Below are positions 19,376-29,433 of a DNA stretch of 64,000 nucleotides, piece by piece. The DNA comes from Amycolatopsis lurida. GTDB lineage: Bacteria; Actinomycetota; Actinomycetes; Mycobacteriales; Pseudonocardiaceae. Position 1 is the stretch's first letter, and each line of letters begins with the position of its first letter. The stretch lies in the NCBI RefSeq assembly GCF_900105055.1, contig NZ_FNTA01000004.1, positions 3,069,501-3,133,500 on the forward strand. The letters are read 5' to 3'. The notes beneath the pieces are model-generated. The model did no database searches. It was not told the DNA's origin and saw only the letters and a program-made list of their open reading frames with translations. The translations under genes and the position numbers were made by a program.

Positions 19376-19768
19376 ATGGAAGGCCCGATCAGGCTCTTCA
19401 CCGTCATCGCGCTCGTTTCCCTGCCGACGGTGATGTACGGCGGTTACGCGCTGATGGGTGTCCTGCGCGACCGGAAACTGACCGAACACCAGCGCGGGAT
19501 GTTCCGCGCCGGCCACGCGCACGCCGGTGTCCTGCTGGTTCTCGCGCTGGTCGCGCTGCAGATCCTCGGGCAGACCGGGCTCCCGGCCGCCGCGCTGTGG
19601 ATCGTCTGCTTCCTGCTGCTGTTCGGCGTGCTCGCCCAGTCCGGCGGCTTCTTCCTGCACCTGGCACCGGGCAAGGGCAAGCTCGGCGGGCGGGTCACCA
19701 GCGCCGGGGCGGTGCTGCTCGGAGCGGCGATCCTGACCACCGCGTACGGCGTCGCCTTCGCTGGTTAA
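19376..19768 (+). CDS. small four-helix membrane protein
   Basis: The 130-aa protein has four hydrophobic segments: FTVIALVSLPTVMYGGYALMG, AGVLLVLALVALQILG, AALWIVCFLLLFGVLAQ and AVLLGAAILTTAYGVAFAG. A conserved-looking H-A-H at residues 47-49 and a second His in FFLHLAPG are also visible. ATG 19376 has GAAAGGA 6 nt upstream and is preferred to an upstream in-frame ATG. An AT-rich palindrome precedes it. It is 10 bp upstream of hisS and may be cotranscribed. The family is not recognised. Confidence 0.7.
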   Translation: MEGPIRLFTVIALVSLPTVMYGGYALMGVLRDRKLTEHQRGMFRAGHAHAGVLLVLALVALQILGQTGLPAAALWIVCFLLLFGVLAQSGGFFLHLAPGKGKLGGRVTSAGAVLLGAAILTTAYGVAFAG

Positions 19769-19778
19769 GCTTGTTGAC

Positions 19779-21065
19779 GTGCCTGAATACCTGCCGACAG
19801 CCCCCGCCAAGGGGACCCGCGACTTCCTGCCCGCCGAGATGTCCGTCCGGACGCAGGTGTTCGGCCATCTCTACGACGTGCTCGAGCTGCGAGGTTTCCT
19901 CCGCTACGACGGGCCCATCCTCGAACCCGCCGAGATCTACGAGCGGAAGTCCGGGCAGGAGATCGCGGACCAGCAGCTGTACACGTTGACCACCAAGGGC
20001 GGCGAGCGGCTGGCGCTGCGCCCGGAGATGACGCCGTCGGTCGCCAGGATGATCGCGGGCAACGCCAAGTCGCTGCAGTTCCCGGTGCGCTGGTACAGCC
20101 ACCCGAACTGTCACCGCTACGAGCGGCCGCAGCGTGGCCGGGTTCGCGAGCACTGGCAGATCAACGCGGACATCTTCGGTTCGGACAGCGCGAACTGCGA
20201 GATCGAGATCTTCGAGCTCGTCCACGACATGATGAGCGCGCTCGGCGCGACCCCGGACATGTTCCAGGTGCGGGCCAACGACCGGAACCTGCTCTCGTCG
20301 GCGCTCACCGACATCGTCGGCGTGACCGCGGAGCAGCTGCCGCAGGTGTTCACCTTGGTGGACCGCTGGGAGAAGTCGGACCGGACGAAGCTGAGCGACA
20401 CCGCGGCCGAGATCGGCCTGGCCGACAAGCAGTTCGAGAAGCTGACCGAGATCCTGACCTCCGGCGCGGCCTTGCTCGACGAGCTGCCGGACCAGGTCAA
20501 GGAGAACTCGAACCTGGTCAAGGTGTTGAACAGTGGCGCCGCGGACCTGATCACGTTCGATCCGATGATCGTGCGCGGGCTCGCGTACTACACGTCGACC
20601 GTGTTCGAGGTCTTCGACACCTCTCCGGAGAACCGTCGCGCCCTCTTCGGCGGCGGCCGGTACAGCGACCTGGCGTCGTTGTTCACGTCGCAGCAGATCC
20701 CCGGGATCGGCTTCGGCATGGGTGACGTCACGCTCATCGACTTCCTCGACACGCACGGTCTCACCCCGAAGCCGCGCAGCGAGACCGATGTCGTGGTGAT
20801 CCCGGTGGTCGAAGAGCTCACCGACGCCGCGCGCGAGGTCGCCGCACGGCTCCGGAAGGCCGGGCTGCGCACGTCCACCCCCGTCGAGCTTCGCAAGCTG
20901 GGCAAGGAGCTCACCCGGGCGGACAAGGCCGGGGCGCGGGCCGTGGTGATCGTCGGCCAGGAGGACTGGGACGCCGGGAACGTGACCGTGCGCGGGCTCG
21001 CGACCCGCGAACAGCGGACCGTGGCCGTCGACGGCGTGGTCGACGCGGTCAATTCGCTGCTCTGA
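19779..21065 (+). CDS. hisS: histidyl-tRNA synthetase
   Basis: The 428-aa class II synthetase charges tRNA-His. It begins with the KGTRDFLPAEMSVR segment before motif 1. RPEMTPSVARM and the arginine in motif 2 (HPNCHRYERPQRGRVREHWQINADIFG) follow. The histidine-A motifs appear as IVRGLAYYTSTVFEV and FGGGRYSDL, and the anticodon-binding domain occupies about residues 335-428. GTG 19779 is the start. Length is normal for the bacterial enzyme. No second hisS copy is in the window. Confidence 0.96.
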   Translation: MPEYLPTAPAKGTRDFLPAEMSVRTQVFGHLYDVLELRGFLRYDGPILEPAEIYERKSGQEIADQQLYTLTTKGGERLALRPEMTPSVARMIAGNAKSLQFPVRWYSHPNCHRYERPQRGRVREHWQINADIFGSDSANCEIEIFELVHDMMSALGATPDMFQVRANDRNLLSSALTDIVGVTAEQLPQVFTLVDRWEKSDRTKLSDTAAEIGLADKQFEKLTEILTSGAALLDELPDQVKENSNLVKVLNSGAADLITFDPMIVRGLAYYTSTVFEVFDTSPENRRALFGGGRYSDLASLFTSQQIPGIGFGMGDVTLIDFLDTHGLTPKPRSETDVVVIPVVEELTDAAREVAARLRKAGLRTSTPVELRKLGKELTRADKAGARAVVIVGQEDWDAGNVTVRGLATREQRTVAVDGVVDAVNSLL

Positions 21066-21151
21066 CAACGAATCGCGGCCAGCGGGCGCAATGCGAGGCC
21101 TCAAGGCTTCCGGTGAACGCGCCCGGGTCGTGGCCGCCGGCTTCGCGATGG

Positions 21152-21199
21152 GGTCGTGAGTGGTAAAGACGGTTAGAACGATCATTACCACTCACGACC
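21152..21199. repeat. palindromic repeat family A, copy 2
   Basis: GGTCGTGAGTGGTAA (21152-21166) pairs perfectly with its complement at 21185-21199, with an 18-base loop containing GTTAGAACG. It sits between the convergent hisS and aldo/keto reductase genes. The outer arms are those of the copies at 9234 and 35182; the loop has diverged. Confidence 0.85.
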
Positions 21200-21233
21200 A
21201 CCCGAACCGGCCACGCCACGTCTGGCGTGACAC

Positions 21234-22235
<1,002 letters not shown>

Positions 22236-22259
22236 GATCTCTCTCGCAATTCTCTGGGT

Positions 22260-23239
<980 letters not shown>

Positions 23240-23243
<4 letters not shown>

Positions 23244-23641
23244 GCTGAAATTCCCTCCACGGTGGCTCCGGTGCCGAGCACCTTGCGTTCCACCTGGTCG
23301 TAGTGGTCGATCTTGTAGTCGAGGATGTCGAGGCAGGTCTGCAACTCGGCGATCCGGTCGGCGACCGATTTGCGCTGGTCGACCAGAATCGCCTTGCGCC
23401 GCCCCGCGCTCGCCGCGCCGTGGTGGCGCAGCGAGGCGTACTCGCGCATCCGTTTGATGGGCATGCCGGTCAGGCGGAGCTTGGTCAGGAACCCCAGCCA
23501 CCCGAGGTCGTCATCGGTGTAGGCGCGGCGCCCGGCGGCGTCCCGCGCCGGGGGCTCGACGAGTTTGATGCGCTCGTAGTACCGGAGAGTGTCGATGGAC
23601 AGTCCGCTACGTCGCGCGGCTTCCGCTATCGAGTAGCTCAT
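23240..23641 (-). CDS. MerR-family transcriptional regulator
   Basis: The 133-aa protein is a standard short MerR regulator. The winged helix-turn-helix [28 protein letters not shown] occupies the N-terminus and the dimerising coil [31 protein letters not shown] is near residues 85-115. No metal-binding cysteine set is present, since only one Cys is seen. It is the first gene of an operon with two aldo/keto reductases and is divergent from a TetR gene 84 bp away. Confidence 0.9.
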
Positions 23642-23725
23642 GCGAACGACACTACGACCTGGAGTGCGCTCCAGGTCAACTCCGAATCCGAGCGATTGAT
23701 AACAGCGTTGCGATACCCTCCGCAC

Positions 23726-24319
23726 ATGCCCCGCCCCAGGACGCACGACGAAAACCTCCGGCTGAAACTGCTGGACCGCGCCGGAGAACTCATCTCGGCC
23801 GACGGCCCCAAGGCGCTGAGCCTCCGCAAACTGGCCGCCGACGTCGGCACGTCCACCACCGCCGTCTATTCGCTCTTCGGCGGGAAAACGGACCTCGTCA
23901 GCGCCCTGTTCACCGAGGGGTTCCGCCGCTTCGGGCGCCGGATGTCCGGGGTCACGCTGAGCGGTGACCCGGTCGAGGACCTGGTGCGGCTCGGCGTCGC
24001 GTACCGGGAAAGCGCGCTGGCCGACCCGCATCTCTACGCGATCATGTTCACGAAGTCGGTGCCGGGTTTCGAACCGGCGGAGGAGACGTCCGAGCAGGCC
24101 CGCGCCACGATGGCGCCGCTGGAGGGGACGATCCGCAAGGCCGTCGCCGACGGCGTCTTCCTCGACGTGCCGCCCGAGGTCGTCACGGTGGCCTGCTGGG
24201 GATTCGTGCACGGGCTCGTGTCGCTGGAGCTGAACGGGAACCTGCCGGAGCAGTACACCGTGAGCACGGCTTACGAGACCGCGCTGCGGGTGAACGCCTC
24301 CGGCTGGCTGCGCCGGTGA
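23726..24319 (+). CDS. TetR-family transcriptional regulator (WHG-type C-terminus)
   Basis: The 197-aa protein has a TetR helix-turn-helix LSLRKLAADVGTSTTAVYSLFGGKTDLVSALF (about residues 32-63) and a C-terminal segment WGFVHGLVSLELNG typical of the WHG-type ligand domain. ATG 23726 is preferred to a long in-frame extension that would overlap the MerR gene. Divergence from the MerR-reductase operon makes that operon or itself the likely target. Its stop is followed directly by a tandem array of family C palindromes. Confidence 0.88.
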   Translation: MPRPRTHDENLRLKLLDRAGELISADGPKALSLRKLAADVGTSTTAVYSLFGGKTDLVSALFTEGFRRFGRRMSGVTLSGDPVEDLVRLGVAYRESALADPHLYAIMFTKSVPGFEPAEETSEQARATMAPLEGTIRKAVADGVFLDVPPEVVTVACWGFVHGLVSLELNGNLPEQYTVSTAYETALRVNASGWLRR

Positions 24320-24322
24320 CCT

Positions 24323-24458
24323 GCGTTTAGCGGGCTAATCGCGACCCGCCGCCGCCCTGATCGCGTTTAGCAGGCTAAATGCGATCCGCCGCACCCGTCG
24401 CGTTTAGCCCGCTAAACGCGACCCACCCCCACATCGCGTTTAGCGGGCTAAACGCGAT
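24323..24458. repeat. tandem array of four family C palindromes
   Basis: Four copies of a TCGCGTTTAGC-n2-GCTAAACGCGA unit lie at 24323-24344, 24359-24386, 24397-24422 and 24433-24458. Their GCGTTTAG starts are spaced 40, 37 and 36 bp apart. Copies 3 and 4 have perfect 12-bp arms; copies 1 and 2 carry mismatches (TAATCGC, GCAGGC). The array fills the gap between convergent TetR and ECF-partner genes. Terminator activity in both directions is likely. Confidence 0.85.
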
Positions 24459-24466
24459 CCCGCAGG

Positions 24467-25747
24467 TCAGTAGAGCGGCAGGGTGCCCTCGTGGAGCGTC
24501 TTCCCTCCGGCATCGAGGACGACGACGCCCACCTGCGCGTTCGGATCCATGGCCTCCGTGCTTTCCGGTCGCCAGACCGCGAAAGTCCCGTCGGTGACCG
24601 TCGCGTCGACCTTCTTGCCCGCCCCGAAATCGAGCTTCACCGTGGTCGCGGTCCGCGGCACGATCCCGATGAACGGATTCTTCGCGCTGTCGGCCCCGCC
24701 CTGCTCGGAGCCGCCGAGCGTTTCGGTCGAAAGTTTGCGCACCGGCCGCCGCTCGGTCGTCTGGTCGGAGAAGAGGCGGTAGTACTCGCTCGTTCCGTCG
24801 CGATACCCGAGCCCGCCCTGGCAGACGACGAACCTGTCGCCGAGCCGGGCGGCGACCACCTTGACGTCATCGCCTTCGAGCAGCGTCCCCGTCTCGTACA
24901 CGTCCACGTCGGGCAGCGGTTCGGCCGCCCCCTCCACGCAGGTCTGGAAGAACTCCCCCGCCGGTGTGCCCCGATCCGGCACCACGGGCGGGACGCGGTC
25001 GATCTCCGTCACAGCCGGTTCGGGCGCGGGCCGAAGGGCGTGCGGCGCGACGGTGACACCGTCGCCCGGCTGTCCGGTGTACGGCCCGACCGAGTACGTG
25101 GTCCGCGACGGTTTGGACTGCGAAAGCAGCACGAACAGGTTTCCGTTCCGGAAGATCGGCACCTCGGACGAGGCCGTCGAATCGGCGGTCCGGCTGAAGA
25201 TCTCCATCTTCTCCCAGCCCGGGTCGGCCACCCCGGCGACCGTTCCGGCGTGGCTCGTCAGCAGCGCCGCGGTCTTGGTCCCCGTCGCGTAGGACGGGAC
25301 GGTGTCGGGGTCGGAAACCGTCACCGTGATCGACGTCGTTTCACAGAAGAAGGTCTTGTCGCCCGCGCGCACCGCGACGACCGTCACGGACGTCCAGGAA
25401 GGGGCGACGGTGAATTGCGGCACCCATGCGTCACGGGCGGGGAAGCTCGCGGCCCTGCCCCGGGTCTGGAGCGCCGCCCAGCATCGGTTCATCGCCTCCT
25501 CCGCCTTCGGCCGGTCGAGGGAGAAGTCAGGATTCGCGACGACGGGACCCTGCCGGTCCGGCTCCCGGATGAGCACGGTCGTGACCAGAGCCCCCGCGAG
25601 GACCAGCACGACGGCGGCCGCGGCGGCGGCGATCGGCCATCGTCGCCGTTCGGGTTTTCCCATCCCCTCCCGCAGGGACATCCGCAGGTTGTCCAGCACT
25701 TCCGGAGGGAGTTCGCGCCTGCCGGGCAGGCCGAGGTCGTCGGTCAT
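24467..25747 (-). CDS. membrane protein, probable partner of the ECF sigma factor
   Basis: The 426-aa protein has a ~45-residue cytoplasmic N-terminus, one transmembrane helix near residues 40-60 (IAAAAAAVVLVLAGALVTTVLI) and a ~365-residue extracellular part with two similar-looking halves. It begins within the stop of the ECF sigma gene (ATGA overlap), the classic position of an anti-sigma factor. However, no HxxxCxxC zinc motif is seen in the N-terminus, so anti-sigma function rests on context and topology only. Confidence 0.7.
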   Translation of the reverse strand: MTDDLGLPGRRELPPEVLDNLRMSLREGMGKPERRRWPIAAAAAAVVLVLAGALVTTVLIREPDRQGPVVANPDFSLDRPKAEEAMNRCWAALQTRGRAASFPARDAWVPQFTVAPSWTSVTVVAVRAGDKTFFCETTSITVTVSDPDTVPSYATGTKTAALLTSHAGTVAGVADPGWEKMEIFSRTADSTASSEVPIFRNGNLFVLLSQSKPSRTTYSVGPYTGQPGDGVTVAPHALRPAPEPAVTEIDRVPPVVPDRGTPAGEFFQTCVEGAAEPLPDVDVYETGTLLEGDDVKVVAARLGDRFVVCQGGLGYRDGTSEYYRLFSDQTTERRPVRKLSTETLGGSEQGGADSAKNPFIGIVPRTATTVKLDFGAGKKVDATVTDGTFAVWRPESTEAMDPNAQVGVVVLDAGGKTLHEGTLPLY

Positions 25748-26349
25748 TTCTCCTCCAGGGCGGCCCGCAGCTGCGTACGGGCCCGCGAGATGTGGGCGCG
25801 AACGGTCACCTCGGCGACGCCGAGCAGTTCGGCGGCGTCGCCGGAGGAGAGGTCGCCGAGCAGGCAGAGTTCGACGGCCTGACGCTGCGATTTCGGCAGC
25901 TTCGCGACCAAGGCGAGCACCTGCTGAAGACGGTCTTCGCCGTCGAGCTGGTCGACGACGGTGTCGGCGTGGTCGGACACCGACCGGGGTTCCGGCAGCC
26001 GCCGGACGAGCCGGAGCCGCCGCCCGGTGCTGCGGTGTTCGCTGCGCGCGAGATTTCCCGCGACGGTGTACAGCCAGGGCAGCGCGCTGTCGCGGACGAG
26101 CGTGATGTCCGCCCGGCGCCGCCAAGCGGTGAGAAACGTCGACGACGTCAGGTCTTCGGCCGACGCCCACGACCCCGTCAGCCGGTAGGCGTGGTTCCAC
26201 ACCGACTGGGCGTGGCGCTCGAACAGCTCGGTGAACGCCGGGTGATCACCGTCCGCGGCCGCCCGCCAAAGCTCCGTGTCGCTCCTGTCGGGAGGAGGTT
26301 CGCACGAGTCCACCGGCACCCCCACCGTTCCGGTCACTGTTCTGGTCAC
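25744..26349 (-). CDS. ECF RNA polymerase sigma factor
   Basis: The 201-aa protein has region 2 (AFTELFERHAQSVWNHAYRLTGSWASAEDLTSSTFLTAW; about 35-75) and region 4 (LPKSQRQAVELCLLGDLSSGDAAELLGVAEVTVRAHISRAR; about 148-190), separated by a short linker as in extracytoplasmic-function sigma factors. It overlaps the membrane partner gene by 4 bp. The pair probably responds to an envelope signal. A family C palindrome lies 42 bp upstream of its start, beyond the end of upp. Confidence 0.92.
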   Translation of the reverse strand: MTRTVTGTVGVPVDSCEPPPDRSDTELWRAAADGDHPAFTELFERHAQSVWNHAYRLTGSWASAEDLTSSTFLTAWRRRADITLVRDSALPWLYTVAGNLARSEHRSTGRRLRLVRRLPEPRSVSDHADTVVDQLDGEDRLQQVLALVAKLPKSQRQAVELCLLGDLSSGDAAELLGVAEVTVRAHISRARTQLRAALEEK

Positions 26350-26390
26350 ATCTGTCAGTGACCGGCAACGGCGGAGTTGTTGTGAACCGG

Positions 26391-26424
26391 CCGGATCGCG
26401 TTCAGCGGGCTAAACGCGATCCGG
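26391..26424. repeat. family C palindrome downstream of upp
   Basis: CCGGATCGCGTT (26391-26402) pairs with AACGCGATCCGG (26413-26424); the centre AGC-gg-GCT extends the stem. It lies 5 bp past the stop of the minus-strand upp gene and before the start of the ECF sigma gene, so it would end the upp transcript. Confidence 0.8.
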
Positions 26425-26429
26425 CGGCG

Positions 26430-27053
26430 TCAGACGGCCCCGTACTGCCGGTCCCCCGCGTCCCCGAGGCCCGGCACGATGAACCCGGAGTCGTTCAGCC
26501 GCTCGTCGATGCTCGCGGTCACCACTCGCAGCGGCAGCCCGGTCTTCTTCAGATGCTCGATGCCCTCGGGAGCCGCCAGCGCGCAGATCGCGGTGACGTC
26601 GGTGGCGCCCCGGTCGGTGAGCAACCGGATCGTGTACTCCATCGACCCGCCGGTCGCCAGCATCGGGTCGAGCACCATCACCGGCCGGTCGGCGAGCGAT
26701 TCCGGCAACGACTCCAGATACGGCGTCGGCTTGAGCGTCTCTTCGTCACGCGCGAGGCCGACGAAACCCATTTGGGCGTCCGGGATCAGCTTGTGCGCCT
26801 GGTCCGCCATCCCGAGCCCGGCCCGCAGCACCGGCACGAGCAGCGGCGGGCTCGCCAGCGCGTAGCCGTCGGTGCGCGCCACCGGGGTGTGGATCCGCTC
26901 GATCCGCACGGGCATGTCGCGCGTGGCTTCGTAGACCAGCATGACGGTCAGTTCGTGCAGCGCCGCGCGGAAGGCGGCGCTGTCGGTGCGCGCGTCGCGC
27001 ATGGTGGAGAGCCTGGCCTTGGCCAGCGGGTGATCAACGACGTGCACATCCAT
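26430..27053 (-). CDS. upp: uracil phosphoribosyltransferase
   Basis: The 207-aa enzyme converts uracil and PRPP to UMP. It shows the N-terminal [22 protein letters not shown] segment, [11 protein letters not shown], and the PRPP loop [16 protein letters not shown] near residues 126-141. The uracil-binding [16 protein letters not shown] is at the C-terminus. ATG 27053 gives the usual family length; an in-frame TTG three codons upstream lacks a better ribosome binding site. It serves the pyrimidine branch of the salvage set in this window. Confidence 0.96.
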   Translation of the reverse strand: MDVHVVDHPLAKARLSTMRDARTDSAAFRAALHELTVMLVYEATRDMPVRIERIHTPVARTDGYALASPPLLVPVLRAGLGMADQAHKLIPDAQMGFVGLARDEETLKPTPYLESLPESLADRPVMVLDPMLATGGSMEYTIRLLTDRGATDVTAICALAAPEGIEHLKKTGLPLRVVTASIDERLNDSGFIVPGLGDAGDRQYGAV

Positions 27054-27071
27054 GCCGGTCAATTTAGCCCG

Positions 27072-27515
27072 TCACGCCTGCCGCGCGAACCAGCCGACCC
27101 AACGGCGCTGCCAGGGTGTCTCCACCGAACGCTTGTCGTGGTTGGCCCGCGCCCACGCCACCGCCTCGTCGGCGCTCAGCCCCGAAAGGGTGGCGAGACA
27201 GGACAGCACCGTGCCGGTCCGTCCCACTCCGCCGTAACAGGCGACCTCGACGCCTTCGCCCGCCGCCGCCCTGGTGTGCAGGTCGACGATCCGGCGCCGC
27301 GCGTCCGCCCAGTCCGTCGGCAGGAGGAAGTCGGGCCAGCGGATCCACGCCCGTTCCCAGTCCATTTTGTGATCGTGCTTCCGGCGCAGTTTCGCGCCGC
27401 CCAAATACAGTCCGAAATCCGGCGCGGGCCCTTCCGGCCAGGGGCGACCCAGGCCCCGTCCGCGCACCTTGATCCCGTCCGGCAGCTCGACGGCGCCGGG
27501 TAGTGAGTTCCCCAT
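27072..27515 (-). CDS. dual-specificity/tyrosine phosphatase-like protein
   Basis: The 147-aa protein contains CYGGVGRTGT near residues 93-102, the CX5R P-loop of protein tyrosine and dual-specificity phosphatases, here with G-G-V-G in the loop. An upstream DWADARRRI helix and a downstream WARANHDKRSVETPWQRRWVGWF tail follow the pattern of the actinobacterial family. The catalytic Cys and Arg are both intact. It is divergent from the DUF1707 gene with a 69-bp gap. The substrate is unknown. Confidence 0.8.
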   Translation of the reverse strand: MGNSLPGAVELPDGIKVRGRGLGRPWPEGPAPDFGLYLGGAKLRRKHDHKMDWERAWIRWPDFLLPTDWADARRRIVDLHTRAAAGEGVEVACYGGVGRTGTVLSCLATLSGLSADEAVAWARANHDKRSVETPWQRRWVGWFARQA

Positions 27516-27584
27516 CACCGGAGGATGCCACTGTCGGCCAGAAGATGGACGCTTGGCCTTCTCCTCGGCGCTAGGCTCCTCCAG

Positions 27585-28232
27585 GTGAGTGAAGAGCCGG
27601 CCCTGCCGGGCCCCGAACAGATGCGCATCTCCGACGCCGACCGCGAGCAGGTCGCGCAGGTGCTGCACGCGGCGATGTCCGAAGGACGCATCACCATCAA
27701 CGAGCTGGAGGAACGGCTCACCGTCGTCTACGCGGCCAAGACCGTCGGCGACCTCAAGCCGGTCACCGCGGATCTGCCCCAGCATTCGCGGTCGGCGATC
27801 GAGCCGGCGACGTCGCGCGCGCTGGGCCTGCCCGACGACCGCATCGGCGGGCATCCCGGTTCCGGCGCCTCGATCGCCGTCATGTCGGGGGCGTCGCGCA
27901 AAGGCAGCTGGGTGGTCCCGCCGCAGCACAACAGTTTCGCGTTCTGGGGCGGCGCCGAGCTCGATCTGCGGCACGCGCGGTTCGCCGAGAAGCACTCGAC
28001 GATCACCGCGGTCGCGATCATGGGCGGGATCGACATCATCGTGCCCGACGACATCAACGTGGACGTCACGGGAATCGGTTTCATGGGCGCCTTCGAACTG
28101 GAGGATCGCGCCGGGACTCCCCCGGCGCCGCCGACGGCGCCGACCGTGAAGATCACCGGCCTCGCGTTCTGGGGCGGCGTCGTCGTGAAGCGGAAACCGC
28201 GTAAAAAGGACGTACCCGAACTGGAAGCCTGA
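27585..28232 (+). CDS. DUF1707 and LiaF-like domain protein
   Basis: The 215-aa protein begins with a DUF1707 module (MRISDADREQVAQVLHAAMSEGRITINELEERL, about residues 12-44), a short actinobacterial domain often placed before membrane or envelope-stress modules. The C-terminal half reads NSFAFWGGAELDLRHARF and IMGGIDIIVPDDINVDVTGIGFMGAFE, resembling the beta-helix repeats of LiaF-type cell-wall-active-antibiotic response proteins. No transmembrane helix is seen. GTG 27585 is chosen as it follows the tight CTCCTCCAG leader and matches the family start. Confidence 0.82.
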   Translation: MSEEPALPGPEQMRISDADREQVAQVLHAAMSEGRITINELEERLTVVYAAKTVGDLKPVTADLPQHSRSAIEPATSRALGLPDDRIGGHPGSGASIAVMSGASRKGSWVVPPQHNSFAFWGGAELDLRHARFAEKHSTITAVAIMGGIDIIVPDDINVDVTGIGFMGAFELEDRAGTPPAPPTAPTVKITGLAFWGGVVVKRKPRKKDVPELEA

Positions 28233-28253
28233 CCTGGACTGGGGGTTCACCAC

Positions 28254-29414
28254 ATGCGCCGAAGTTTCGTCGCGATCGCTTGTGCCGCACTGCTTTCCGT
28301 CACCGCCTTCCCGGCGGTGGCCGCCGAGAACGCCGATCCGCGCCAAACCGCGATGGACGCGGCGGTCGCCGCGGGCATCCCCGGCATGGTCGCCGTTTCC
28401 GACGATTTCCGCGGGGTCAGCGGCGTCGCGGACATCGACCGGCCGGGTAAGCCCGACGCGTCGGGCCGCTGGCGGATCGCGAGTGTGTCGAAGGTGTTCG
28501 TCGCGACGCTGGTCCTGCAGCTCGTGGCGGAAAAGCGGGTCGCGCTGGACGAGCCCGTCCAGCGTCATCTGCCGGGGCTGCTGCCGTATCCGGAGCCGAT
28601 CACCGTCCGCCAGCTGCTGCAGCACACCAGCGGACTCCCGCGCGACCTGGCGCCCGAGGACTCCTGGGCGTCCGGGCCGGAGGTCGACACCGAACGCTTC
28701 GAGCACTTCGACAGCGACGACCAGATCCGCTTGAGCGTCTCGAAGCAGCCGCTGCAGTTCACACCCGGAACGGGCTGGGCGTACTCGAACACCGGCTACA
28801 ACGTCCTCGGCCTGCTGGTCGAGAAGGTCACCCGGAAGCCGCTGGAACGCGCGCTGGCCGAGCGCGTCACCGGGCCGCTGCACCTGCGCGACACCTCGCT
28901 CCCCCGCGACTTCCCGTTCCTGCTCCGCCCGGCCGCCCGCGGCTACGAGCAGCTGTACGACGCGCCGCGCGGCCTCACCGACGTCACCACCTACAACTAC
29001 TCGCGCTATTTCGGCGCGGGCGGCATGGTGTCTTCGGCCAAGGACCTCAACCGCTTCTTCGAGGCGTTGCTCGGCGGGCGCCTGCTGCCCGCCGATCTGG
29101 TGGCCGAGATGAGGAAGACGGTCCCGGTGGGCGGCGGCATGGAGTACGGCCTCGGCCTGATGAAGCTGAACCTCAAGACGGCGGGCGCCTGCGCCGAGGA
29201 CATCTCCATCTGGGGACACGGCGGCGATCTGCCGGGGTTCGCCACCCTCAGCTTCCACGACGACTCGGGCAAGAACATCTCCACGCTGGCCACCGTGGAC
29301 CTCACCGCGTCGCCGGAGGCCGCGCTCAAGCGTCAGCTGCCGATGATCTCCGAGTTCTGCTCGCCGGTGGTCCCGACCAGGGCGGTCGCCCAGGCCCCGG
29401 TGCCCAGCCTGTAG
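28254..29414 (+). CDS. secreted serine hydrolase, beta-lactamase/D-Ala-D-Ala carboxypeptidase type
   Basis: The 386-aa protein has a signal peptide (RRSFVAIACAALLSV, cleavage near AVAAEN). The class C beta-lactamase/DD-peptidase active site follows: SVSK (SxxK, near residue 80), YSN in WAYSNTGYN, and HGG in WGHGGDLPG replacing KTG. The family hydrolyses cell-wall peptides, esters or beta-lactams; the HxG third motif is usual for the esterase/peptidase branch. It follows the DUF1707 gene by 21 bp on the same strand. Confidence 0.9.
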   Translation: MRRSFVAIACAALLSVTAFPAVAAENADPRQTAMDAAVAAGIPGMVAVSDDFRGVSGVADIDRPGKPDASGRWRIASVSKVFVATLVLQLVAEKRVALDEPVQRHLPGLLPYPEPITVRQLLQHTSGLPRDLAPEDSWASGPEVDTERFEHFDSDDQIRLSVSKQPLQFTPGTGWAYSNTGYNVLGLLVEKVTRKPLERALAERVTGPLHLRDTSLPRDFPFLLRPAARGYEQLYDAPRGLTDVTTYNYSRYFGAGGMVSSAKDLNRFFEALLGGRLLPADLVAEMRKTVPVGGGMEYGLGLMKLNLKTAGACAEDISIWGHGGDLPGFATLSFHDDSGKNISTLATVDLTASPEAALKRQLPMISEFCSPVVPTRAVAQAPVPSL

Positions 29415-29433
29415 GCCGCTTACACTCACCCGT

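Noticed and set aside
24323-24458. Possible CRISPR array
   Set aside because: The period of 36-40 bp is suggestive, but each unit is itself a full palindrome, the intervening 12-18 bp are too short and similar to be spacers, and no cas gene is near.
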